From NCBI GenBank assembly GCA_963645405.1, contig CAVISR010000009.1, forward strand, positions 1 through 43,737: a DNA stretch of 43,737 bases, in the 5' to 3' direction. Position numbers and translations under genes: made by a program. This stretch comes from Colivivens sp963645405 (GTDB lineage Bacteria > Bacteroidota > Bacteroidia > Bacteroidales > Bacteroidaceae). Positions within the stretch are counted from its first letter, which is position 1. Each line of letters opens with the position of its first letter. Below, in pieces: positions 25,276-33,393 of this stretch. A model generated the notes under the pieces. That model did not search any database, was not told the origin of the DNA, and saw only the letters and a program-made list of their open reading frames with translations.

Positions 25276-26478
25276 ATGTTTGACTTTTCACAAATAACCA
25301 ACTGGTTCGACATGCTGCTGCGGCTCACCCTCTCGTTGCCCGGCTGGCTTGCCACCCTCATTGAATGTGTGCTTATAGGAATAGCGCTTATGCTGGCCTA
25401 CGCAGGTCTTGCCATCATCATGATATTCATGGAGCGCAAGGTGTGTGCAGCCTTCCAGTGCCGACTCGGACCTATGCGAGTGGGACTGTGGGGCACGCTG
25501 CAGGTGTTCTGCGATGTGCTGAAGATGCTGGTGAAGGAGATATTCTGGGTCGACAGGGCAGACAAACTGCTCTATTGCATCGCTCCGGTGCTCGTGATTG
25601 TGGGCTCGATGGGCGCATTCGGTTTCCTGCCGTGGAACAACGGTGCGCTGGTGCTCGATTTCGACTGCAGCATTTTCCTCTACACCGCAGTTTCGAGCAT
25701 TGGAGTGGTAGGTGTGTTCCTTGCCGGTTGGGCTTCCAACAACAAATACTCCGTGGTCAGTGCCATGCGTGGTGCGGTGCAGATGATTTCCTATGAGATT
25801 TCACTCGGACTTTGTCTCATCGCAGCGTGTGTGCTCACTGGTTCCATGCAGATAAGCGAGATAATCGAAGCCCAGAGCGCACCCTTCGGCTGGTTGCTCT
25901 TCCAGGGACATTTGCCTGCCATCATCGCTTTCGTGGTGTTCCTCATAGCAGGCAATGCCGAGGCAAACCGCGGTCCGTTCGACCTTGCCGAGGCAGAATC
26001 GGAACTTACAGCCGGCTATCATGTGGAATATTCCGGACTGGCATTCGGCTACTATTACCTGGCTGAATTCCTCAACCTCTTCATCGTTTCCGGCATAGCC
26101 GCTACCGTGTTCCTTGGCGGATGGATGCCTCTCCACATCGGGGTAGATGCCATCGACAGCGCCATGGACTACATCCCAGGCATCGTTTGGTTCCTCGGAA
26201 AGACCTTCCTTGTGGTGTGGTTGCTCATGTGGGTGAAGTGGACATTCCCGCGCCTGCGTGTGGACCAAATCCTCGAACTGGAGTGGAAATACCTCATGCC
26301 GGTGGCACTCTTCAACCTTGTGCTGATGACCGTCTGCGTTTCGCTTGGCATCACGGGCCACATGTTCACGGGCATAGCCGTGGCAGTGCTGATAGCCATC
26401 CTGTGCGTAATCATCATCTGCCGTTCCACAAAGAAAGCCTCTGCAGCACGCAAGTCACAGAAACTCGTAATAGGTTGA
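25276..26478 (+). CDS. nuoH: NADH-quinone oxidoreductase-type subunit H
   Basis: A 400-residue membrane subunit that links the quinone cavity to the proton channels. FMERKVCAAFQCRLGPMRVG (cytosolic loop 1) and NAEANRGPFDLAEAESELTA with its Glu cluster, then GYHVEYSG, are diagnostic. It is longer than the E. coli subunit (about 325), mostly at the C-terminus, where a Lys/Ser/Ala-rich tail ends the protein, and in a mid-protein loop. Eight or more hydrophobic helices are visible. In operon position between nuoCD and nuoI; there is no nuoE, F or G in the usual place before it. Confidence 0.97.
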   Translation: MFDFSQITNWFDMLLRLTLSLPGWLATLIECVLIGIALMLAYAGLAIIMIFMERKVCAAFQCRLGPMRVGLWGTLQVFCDVLKMLVKEIFWVDRADKLLYCIAPVLVIVGSMGAFGFLPWNNGALVLDFDCSIFLYTAVSSIGVVGVFLAGWASNNKYSVVSAMRGAVQMISYEISLGLCLIAACVLTGSMQISEIIEAQSAPFGWLLFQGHLPAIIAFVVFLIAGNAEANRGPFDLAEAESELTAGYHVEYSGLAFGYYYLAEFLNLFIVSGIAATVFLGGWMPLHIGVDAIDSAMDYIPGIVWFLGKTFLVVWLLMWVKWTFPRLRVDQILELEWKYLMPVALFNLVLMTVCVSLGITGHMFTGIAVAVLIAILCVIIICRSTKKASAARKSQKLVIG

Positions 26479-26534
26479 CCAACGCAAAATAAATGGACCT
26501 CCGAAAAGAAAGAAACAGATAATCACTTGGAGAA

Positions 26535-27101
26535 ATGGCAAAAGACAATTCATATTTCAGCGGTGTGATAAAGGGAATAAAGTCCCTGGTCACCGGTATG
26601 GACGTCACGATGGGGGAGTATGTCACCCCGAAAGTGACCGAGCAATACCCCGAAAACCGCAAGACACAGCATATTTCCGCGCGTCACCGTGCCACGCTGG
26701 TCATGCCCCACGACGAGAACGGAAAGAACAAGTGCGTGGCGTGCACCATGTGTGAGAATGCCTGTCCCAATAGCACCATCAAGATAAAGTCGACCATGGT
26801 GACCACAGCCGACGGCAAGAAGAAGCGCCTGTTGCTCGACTATCAGTACGACCTTGGCGAATGCATGTTCTGCCAGTTGTGCGTGAATGCCTGCAATTTC
26901 GGTGCTATAAAGTTCACCAACGAATTCGAGCAGGCAGTGTTCAACCGCAGCATACTTGTGCAGCACCTCAACATCCCACCTTCGGCTGAAGACCTTGCAC
27001 AGTATGAGGAAAATGCACGCCTTGCAGCAGAGAAGGCAGCAGCAGAGAAGGCAGCAGCAGAGAAGGCGGCAACAACCAACCAAACAAAGGAGGAGAAATA
27101 A
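26535..27101 (+). CDS. nuoI: NADH-quinone oxidoreductase-type subunit I
   Basis: Ferredoxin-like peripheral subunit with two 4Fe-4S clusters (N6a, N6b). The first motif is CVACTMCENACP (Cys67, 70, 73, 77). The second, CMFCQLCVNACN (Cys110, 113, 116, 120), ends in Asn instead of the usual Pro; the four ligands are intact. The 188-residue protein carries a C-terminal tail of three AAEKAA-type units encoded by a 15-bp direct repeat (about 27025-27072), probably a helical or disordered extension absent from most homologues. With NuoEFG missing, this subunit is the most exposed redox centre and a plausible docking site for ferredoxin-like donors; that is inference. Confidence 0.96.
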   Translation: MAKDNSYFSGVIKGIKSLVTGMDVTMGEYVTPKVTEQYPENRKTQHISARHRATLVMPHDENGKNKCVACTMCENACPNSTIKIKSTMVTTADGKKKRLLLDYQYDLGECMFCQLCVNACNFGAIKFTNEFEQAVFNRSILVQHLNIPPSAEDLAQYEENARLAAEKAAAEKAAAEKAATTNQTKEEK

Positions 27102-27102
27102 C

Positions 27103-27627
27103 ATGGCAAATATCGTAACATTCAGCATTCTCGCAGTGATTATCGTCTGCGCAGCCCTATTCAGTGTACTCACCACGCGCATCATGCGTGCAGTCACATC
27201 ATTGCTCTTCGTCCTGTTTGCCATCTCGGGAATGTATTTCCTGCTTGGCTACACATTCCTCGGTGCGGTGCAACTCAGCATCTATGCAGGAGCCATCACC
27301 ATGATTTACGTCTTCGCCATCCAGTTGGTGAGCAAGCGTGCACTGCTGGGTCTGCGCGAGCGACTCAACACCAGGCGAGTGTTTGCAGGCGGCTTGGCAG
27401 CAATTGCCGGATTCATTGCAATCGTGGGCATTCTGCTCAAGAACCGTTTCCTCTATTCGGCAGCACTCACTCCCGACACCGAACTCAGCATGAAGACCAT
27501 AGGCAAGGCGCTCATGGGCGCAGGCAAGTACCAGTACGTGCTGCCATTCGAGTTCATCTCGCTTTTCCTGTTGGCTTGTATAATCGGCGGCTTGATGATA
27601 GCCCGCGAAAATAAGAAGGAGAAATAA
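27103..27627 (+). CDS. nuoJ: NADH-quinone oxidoreductase-type subunit J
   Basis: A 174-residue membrane subunit (about five helices). AVTSLLFVLFAISGMYFLLG and the nearby SIYAGAITMIYVFAIQLV segment match the family; the latter carries the pi-bulge-type helix. The ATG at 27103 directly after nuoI is chosen, preceded by AAGGAGGAG, an unusually good Shine-Dalgarno-like stretch for a Bacteroidete. A longer frame from 26956 would overlap nuoI by about 145 bases and add an implausible Gln/Arg-rich leader. Confidence 0.95.
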   Translation: MANIVTFSILAVIIVCAALFSVLTTRIMRAVTSLLFVLFAISGMYFLLGYTFLGAVQLSIYAGAITMIYVFAIQLVSKRALLGLRERLNTRRVFAGGLAAIAGFIAIVGILLKNRFLYSAALTPDTELSMKTIGKALMGAGKYQYVLPFEFISLFLLACIIGGLMIARENKKEK

Positions 27628-27649
27628 AAAAAGGAAGGAGAAAAAAGAT

Positions 27650-27961
27650 ATGTCACTACCAATTGAATATTATTTCGTGCTTTCCGCACTCTTGTTTTTC
27701 ATCGGCCTCTTCGGTTTCGCCACACGCCGCGACCTCATAGCCATGCTTATCTCGGTGGAACTCGTGCTCAATGCCGTCGACCTCCAGTTTGCCGCAGTCA
27801 ACCGTCTGCTCTTCCCCTTGGGCAACGAGGGCATGTTCATGACCCTGTTCTCCATCGCTGTGAGCGGTGCGGAAACGGCAGTGGCAGTGGCAATCATCAT
27901 CAATGTCTACCGACTCTTCCGCAATGATTCGGCAGATTCAATCACCAACATGAAACACTGA
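27650..27961 (+). CDS. nuoK: NADH-quinone oxidoreductase-type subunit K
   Basis: A 103-residue three-helix membrane subunit homologous to MrpC. The helix with ISVELVLNAVDLQF carries the conserved Glu of the proton path. The start at 27650 follows a purine-rich GGAAGGAGAAAAAAG. The usual length is about 100 residues. It is the antiporter-like linker between NuoJ and NuoN, in standard order before nuoL. Confidence 0.95.
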   Translation: MSLPIEYYFVLSALLFFIGLFGFATRRDLIAMLISVELVLNAVDLQFAAVNRLLFPLGNEGMFMTLFSIAVSGAETAVAVAIIINVYRLFRNDSADSITNMKH

Positions 27962-27993
27962 CCAATACTCACGACTAAAATCAAAACAGAAAC

Positions 27994-30000
27994 ATGAACA
28001 CTTTCAGCTACACCATCTGGATTCTACTTCTGCCGCTGCTTTCATTCCTTGTTGTGGGTTTGACAGACTATTTCAGAGGCAAGAAAGGCTGGCCACACAT
28101 GGCAGCAGGACTGACAGGCACTTGCTCCATAGCACTTGTCACCCTGCTGAGCTACGTCACAGCCTTCCAGTATTTCACTTCCGAACGTGTGGACGGCGCT
28201 TTTGCCACCTTCGTGCCCTACAATGCCACATGGCTTCCGCTGGGCAAACTCCATTTCGACCTCGGCATCCTGCTCGACCCGATTTCGGTGATGATGCTCA
28301 TCGTCATATCCACCGTATCGCTCATGGTCCACATCTATTCGTTCGGCTACATGCACGGCGAGAAAGGATTCCAGCGCTACTACGCATTCCTTTCGCTCTT
28401 CACCTTCTCAATGCTCGGACTCGTGGTTGCCACCAACATATTCCAGATGTACATGTTCTGGGAACTGGTGGGAGTAAGTTCCTACCTGCTCATCGGCTTC
28501 TACTACACCGTCCATGCAGCAGTCCATGCATCGAAGAAAGCATTCATCGTCACACGTTTTGCCGACATGTTCTTCCTTGTCGGTATTCTGATATTCGGCT
28601 ACTACACCCAGAGCTACAGCTTCTCGTTCGCAGGCAACATCACCTACTTGAACGGAGTTGAGGCATTTGCCACCAGCGACGTGTCGCGTGCAGTGGCAGC
28701 CGGCGGCATGATTCTTCCCACGGCACTTGTCCTGATGTTCATCGGCGGTGCAGGAAAGTCAGCCATGTTCCCTTTGCACATCTGGTTGCCCGATGCCATG
28801 GAAGGTCCTACACCAGTGTCTGCCCTCATCCATGCAGCGACCATGGTGGTTGCCGGAGTATTCCAGATTGCCCGCATGTTCCCGTTGTGGATTGACTATG
28901 CTCCCGACCAACTCTCCATCGTGGTTGCCGTAGGTGCGTTCACTGCATTCTATGCCGCTGCAGTGGCATGTGTGCAGAGCGACATCAAGCGCGTGCTTGC
29001 TTTCTCCACCATCTCGCAGATTGCCTTCATGATGGTGTCACTCGGAGTATGCACATCCATGGAACTCGGCCATGAAAGTCACGGAGCACTCGGATACATG
29101 GCATCCATGTTCCATCTGTTCACCCACGCCATGTTCAAGGCATGCCTGTTCCTCTGTGCAGGTTGCATCATCCATGCCGTACACTCCAACGAGATGTCTG
29201 CCATGGGCGGCTTGAGAAAGTACATGCCTATTACCCATGCCACCTTCCTCATCAGTTGCCTTGCCATTGCCGGCATTCCGTTCTTCTCCGGATTCAGTTC
29301 CAAGGACGAGATAATTTCCGCCTGCTTCGCCTACTCTCCGTTCGTGGGCTGGTGGATGACTGCCGTTGCCGCAATGACAGCATTCTACATGTTCCGTCTC
29401 TACTACGGCATATTCTGGGGAACGGAAAACAAGCAGTTGCATGCCGAGCACAAACCTCACGAAGCACCATGGACCATGACCTTCCCGCTCGTGTTCCTCA
29501 GCGCAGTGACACTGGGCGTCGGCATCTGGACCACGCTTGCCGGATTCGGAGTGATTGACCCCGACTTGAGTTTCGGATCGCTGGTCACCGCCTCCGGTCT
29601 GCAGTACGGCATCCATTTCGACCCGCAGATTGCAATCACCTCCACGGTCATTGCCATCGCAGCCATCTGCCTTGCCACTTATATATATAAAGGAGAGAAA
29701 CAGCCGGTTGCCGAAAAGATGTACCGTGCCTTCCCACGCCTTCACAAGTGGGCTTACCACCGCTTCTACATGGACGAGGTCTACCAGTTCGTGACCCACA
29801 AGATTCTGTTCCGCTACGTGTCGCGTACGGCACAATGGATTGACGAGCACATCATCAACGGACTGCTCGACTTCACAGCCCGCGGCGCCAACTTGGCAGG
29901 CGAGGCAGTGCGTCCGTGGCAGAACGGCGATGTGCGCAGTTACGTCGTGTGGTTCCTCTGCGGTGCAGTGGCTTTGACATTGATTTTGTTGTGGATTTAA
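27994..30000 (+). CDS. nuoL: NADH-quinone oxidoreductase-type subunit L
   Basis: The distal antiporter-like proton-pumping subunit (668 residues). QMYMFWELVGVSSYLLIGF, with the conserved Glu of the channel, GKSAMFPLHIWLPDAMEGPTP in part (with Lys), and ALIHAATMVVAGV are standard motifs. The C-terminal hydrophilic stretch (DEHIINGL, then a last helix) is the lateral helix and anchor. It lies 32 bases after nuoK and 19 before nuoM. Confidence 0.97.
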   Translation: MNTFSYTIWILLLPLLSFLVVGLTDYFRGKKGWPHMAAGLTGTCSIALVTLLSYVTAFQYFTSERVDGAFATFVPYNATWLPLGKLHFDLGILLDPISVMMLIVISTVSLMVHIYSFGYMHGEKGFQRYYAFLSLFTFSMLGLVVATNIFQMYMFWELVGVSSYLLIGFYYTVHAAVHASKKAFIVTRFADMFFLVGILIFGYYTQSYSFSFAGNITYLNGVEAFATSDVSRAVAAGGMILPTALVLMFIGGAGKSAMFPLHIWLPDAMEGPTPVSALIHAATMVVAGVFQIARMFPLWIDYAPDQLSIVVAVGAFTAFYAAAVACVQSDIKRVLAFSTISQIAFMMVSLGVCTSMELGHESHGALGYMASMFHLFTHAMFKACLFLCAGCIIHAVHSNEMSAMGGLRKYMPITHATFLISCLAIAGIPFFSGFSSKDEIISACFAYSPFVGWWMTAVAAMTAFYMFRLYYGIFWGTENKQLHAEHKPHEAPWTMTFPLVFLSAVTLGVGIWTTLAGFGVIDPDLSFGSLVTASGLQYGIHFDPQIAITSTVIAIAAICLATYIYKGEKQPVAEKMYRAFPRLHKWAYHRFYMDEVYQFVTHKILFRYVSRTAQWIDEHIINGLLDFTARGANLAGEAVRPWQNGDVRSYVVWFLCGAVALTLILLWI

Positions 30001-30019
30001 TTATGGAGGAAACAGAAAG

Positions 30020-31516
30020 ATGAGTATATTGACATTATTCGTAGTAATCCCAGTTCTGATGTTGCTCGGCTTGTGGGCTTCACGCAACGTCAACCAGATT
30101 CGTGGAGTGATGGTAGGCGGTGCTTCGGCACTCGTCCTGTTGTCGGCATATCTCACGGTCGACTTCATCCGTCAGCGTTCTGCCGGAGTGACTGACCTGA
30201 TGCTCTACACCTACAGTACCGACTGGTTTCCTTCGCTCAACATAAAGTATTCAGTGGGAGTGGACGGCATCTCAGTAGTGATGCTTCTCCTCTCCAGCAT
30301 AATAGTGTTCACCGGAACATTCGCTTCATGGAAACTCAAGCCGCTCACCAAGGAGTTCTTCCTTTGGTTCACCCTGCTTTCCACCGGAGTCTTCGGGTTC
30401 TTCATCTCCGTCGACATATTCACCATGTTCATGTTCTACGAGGTGGCACTCATCCCGATGTATCTGCTCATCGGCTACTGGGGTTCCGGCAAGAAGGAAT
30501 ATGCAGCCATGAAACTCACGCTGATGCTCATGGGAGGTTCTGCCCTGATAATCGTGGGCATCATCGGCATCTACTATTTCAGCGGAGCCACCACAATGAA
30601 CATCCATGAGATTGCAGCCATGCACAACATACCTGTGCACACGCAGTATGTGCTTTTCCCGCTCGTGTTCATAGGTTTCGGAGTGCTCGGCGCTCTCTTC
30701 CCGTTCCACACCTGGTCGCCCATCGGTCATGGTTGTGCCCCGACATCCGTGTCAATGCTCCATGCCGGAGTGCTGATGAAACTCGGAGGCTACGGCTGTT
30801 TCCGCATCGCCATGTATCTGCTTCCTGAAGCAGCCCACGACCTTGCGTGGATATTCCTTATCCTCACGACAATATCCGTAGTCTACGGAGCATTCTCCGC
30901 TTGCGTGCAGACCGACCTGAAGTTCATCAATGCCTACTCGTCAGTTTCCCACTGCGGACTGGTGCTCTTCGCCCTTCTGATGATGACCCGCGTGTCGTGC
31001 ACCGGTGCCATCCTTCAGATGCTCTCCCACGGACTGATGACAGCCCTCTTCTTTGCCCTCATCGGAATGATTTACGGACGTACCCACACCCGCGACATCC
31101 GTGAACTTGGCGGACTGATGAAAATCATGCCGTTCCTGGCAGTGGGCTACGTGATTGCCGGACTTGCCAACCTCGGCTTGCCGGGCTTCTCCGGATTCAT
31201 TGCCGAGATGACCATCTTCAAAGGTTCGTTCGACAATGCCGACATGTTCCACCGCACCTGCACCGTCATTGCCATCACCTCCATCGTGGTGACAGCAGTC
31301 TACATCCTCCGCACTGTGGGCTTCATCCTCTTCGGCAAAGTCACCAACCCACACTTCGAGACACTCACCGATGCCACATGGGACGAGAAATTCGCCGTAT
31401 GTTGCCTCATCTTCTGCGTTGCCGCCCTCGGCATCTGTCCGTTCTGGGCAAGCAATGTCATCAGCGATGCAGTAGGACCGATTCTTTCTTCACTTAACAT
31501 TGTAGCACCGGTATAA
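30020..31516 (+). CDS. nuoM: NADH-quinone oxidoreductase-type subunit M
   Basis: Middle antiporter-like proton pump subunit (498 residues, about 14 helices). MFYEVALIPMYLLIGYWG contains the channel Glu; LFPFHTWSPIGHGCAP and SVSMLHAGVLMKLGGYG carry the conserved His/Lys positions. Canonical subunits read LPDAH after HTW; here SPIGHG, a small deviation. A GGAGG stretch precedes the ATG by about 12 bases. Confidence 0.97.
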   Translation: MSILTLFVVIPVLMLLGLWASRNVNQIRGVMVGGASALVLLSAYLTVDFIRQRSAGVTDLMLYTYSTDWFPSLNIKYSVGVDGISVVMLLLSSIIVFTGTFASWKLKPLTKEFFLWFTLLSTGVFGFFISVDIFTMFMFYEVALIPMYLLIGYWGSGKKEYAAMKLTLMLMGGSALIIVGIIGIYYFSGATTMNIHEIAAMHNIPVHTQYVLFPLVFIGFGVLGALFPFHTWSPIGHGCAPTSVSMLHAGVLMKLGGYGCFRIAMYLLPEAAHDLAWIFLILTTISVVYGAFSACVQTDLKFINAYSSVSHCGLVLFALLMMTRVSCTGAILQMLSHGLMTALFFALIGMIYGRTHTRDIRELGGLMKIMPFLAVGYVIAGLANLGLPGFSGFIAEMTIFKGSFDNADMFHRTCTVIAITSIVVTAVYILRTVGFILFGKVTNPHFETLTDATWDEKFAVCCLIFCVAALGICPFWASNVISDAVGPILSSLNIVAPV

Positions 31517-31530
31517 AAATACAGATTGAA

Positions 31531-32958
31531 ATGAACTACAGTCAATTTCTACAAATGATGCCCGAAGCCACGCTGACGGCAATCCTGATCATAACATTCG
31601 TCTGCGACTTCTGTTCCTACGGCAAGACAAACCGCCGTTGGTTCAATCCGCTCGTGTGCCTGCTCATGCTTGCCCACCTGCTCATCAACGTGATGCCCGT
31701 GTCCGAAGTGTTTGTCTTCGGCGGAATGTACCACACTTATCCTGCTGCAGGAGTGATGAAGACCATCCTGGCAGCCGGTACACTCATAGTGCTCATCCAG
31801 AGCCGCACATGGCTGTCGCGTCCCGACACCGAATTCAAGGAAGGGGAGTTCTACATGATACTCATCTCCACACTCCTCGGAATGAACATGATGGTGTCAG
31901 CCGGACATTTCCTCATGTTCTTCCTCGGACTCGAGATGACATCAGTGCCGATGGCTTGTCTTGTGGCATTCGACAAGTACCGCAAGAATTCAGCCGAGGC
32001 AGGAGCCAAGTTCATCCTTTCGGCAATATTCTCCAGCAGCGTGATGCTCTACGGCATCTGTCTGCTCTACAGTGCTGTAGGCACACTCTATTTCGATGAT
32101 GTGGCACAGAAACTCTCGGTCACTCCGCTCACCATTACCGGACTCGTGTTCTTCTTCAGCGGTTTGGGCTTCAAGATGTCGCTCGTGCCCTTCCATTTCT
32201 GGACAGCCGACACCTATCAGGGTGCACCAACTACAGTCACCGGTTATCTCTCGGTAGTTTCCAAAGGTTCAGCTGCCTTCACCCTCTCAGTCATACTGAT
32301 GAAGGTGTTTAGCGCGATGGTCGACGTGTGGGAGCCTCTGCTCTATATCATTGTGGTAGCCTCAATCACCCTTGCCAACATCATGGCAATACGCCAGAAA
32401 GAACTGAAGCGCTTCATGGCATTCAGTTCCATCTCCCAGGCAGGCTACATCATCCTTGCCGTCATCGGCAACACCGGATTGAGCCTCTCCGCACTCACCT
32501 TCTATGTGCTCGTCTATGTGGTGGCAAACTTGGCAGTCTTCACCATCATCAGCATCGTGGAGCAGCGCAACAGCGGCACGACGATGATAAGCAGTTACGA
32601 CGGGTTCTACACCACCAATCCCCGTCTTGCTCTGCTCATGACCTTCTCGCTGTTCTCCCTTGCCGGCATCCCGCCCTTTGCAGGAATGTTCTCCAAGTTC
32701 TTCGTGTTCATGGCAGCCCTCAAGGCAGGTTCCGTAGACGCCTATGTCGTTGTGTTCATCGCATTGATAAACACCGTCGTGAGTCTCTATTACTACCTGC
32801 TCATCGTGAAGGCAATGTACATCAAGACCTCCGACCATGCCCTCCCCACTTTCCGCAGCGACTTCAACACCCGTCTTGCTCTCTTCATCTGCATCGCCGG
32901 AGTCCTCTTCTGTGGAGTCGTCAGCTGCTTCTGGGAGTGGATTAATGCAGCAGTATAA
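31531..32958 (+). CDS. nuoN: NADH-quinone oxidoreductase-type subunit N
   Basis: Antiporter-like proton pump subunit nearest the NuoJ/K/A/H end (475 residues). FFLGLEMTSVPMACLVAF carries the channel Glu, KMSLVPFHFWTADTYQGAPT is diagnostic of NuoN, and KRFMAFSSISQAGYI follows. Last gene of the nuo operon. Downstream, CTCCGGA (32962) can pair with TCCGGAG (33005) across a 36-base loop, but there is no T-run, so I cannot confirm a terminator. Confidence 0.97.
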   Translation: MNYSQFLQMMPEATLTAILIITFVCDFCSYGKTNRRWFNPLVCLLMLAHLLINVMPVSEVFVFGGMYHTYPAAGVMKTILAAGTLIVLIQSRTWLSRPDTEFKEGEFYMILISTLLGMNMMVSAGHFLMFFLGLEMTSVPMACLVAFDKYRKNSAEAGAKFILSAIFSSSVMLYGICLLYSAVGTLYFDDVAQKLSVTPLTITGLVFFFSGLGFKMSLVPFHFWTADTYQGAPTTVTGYLSVVSKGSAAFTLSVILMKVFSAMVDVWEPLLYIIVVASITLANIMAIRQKELKRFMAFSSISQAGYIILAVIGNTGLSLSALTFYVLVYVVANLAVFTIISIVEQRNSGTTMISSYDGFYTTNPRLALLMTFSLFSLAGIPPFAGMFSKFFVFMAALKAGSVDAYVVVFIALINTVVSLYYYLLIVKAMYIKTSDHALPTFRSDFNTRLALFICIAGVLFCGVVSCFWEWINAAV

Positions 32959-33024
32959 CACCTCCGGAATTGCGGAAATGCCGTTGATTGCAATCAGAGC
33001 CTTCTCCGGAGTTTAGAAATGGTC

Positions 33025-33092
33025 TTGCATGCATGCAAAGCCTACTTTCACATTGAAAAGAACGTATTGCATGCATGCAAAGCCTACTTTCA
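33025..33092. repeat. Two identical 26-bp repeats with perfect palindrome upstream of susC
   Basis: An identical 26-bp sequence occurs at 33025-33050 and 33067-33092, 42 bp apart, about four helical turns. Each starts with the perfect 14-bp palindrome TTGCATGCATGCAA and continues AGCCTACTTTCA. They lie roughly 160-225 bases upstream of the susC -33 element, a position suited to an activator or repressor dimer. The remainder of the 32959-33393 gap holds the susC promoter and leader and no gene. Confidence 0.92.
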
Positions 33093-33248
33093 GTTTTGAC
33101 AGCAGGTCGTGTAAGTTTGCAACGGCTTTACCTGACTCTTTCTAATCGTGTCGTTAACAGCCTTCCTTTTTTCGCATTGACATATCGCAAGAAATCGGGT
33201 GTGAAGGCAGTGAATGTGGCAATGAAAAACACTTTTTAGTGAAAATAC

Positions 33249-33279
33249 TTGGTAGTCTGCTGAAAACAACCTACTTTTG
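33249..33279 (+). promoter_or_regulatory. Promoter of the susC operon
   Basis: TTG (33249-33251), 20 bases, TACTTTTG (33272-33279). The transcript would have a leader of about 107 bases before the susC ATG, long enough for post-transcriptional control by a small RNA as known for some Bacteroides Sus-type loci. Confidence 0.65.
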
Positions 33280-33393
33280 CAATCGATTTGAGTGTGTTGA
33301 CCGCTCGATTGGTCAACAGATTCTGCCGGAGTGGGGCAGTAAGTGCCTGCCGGCGACATAATCAGAGGGTAGAAACATAAACATAAGATATCT

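Noticed and set aside
32962..33011. Intrinsic terminator after nuoN
   Set aside because: CTCCGGA and TCCGGAG can pair, but the loop is 36 bases long and no T-run follows.
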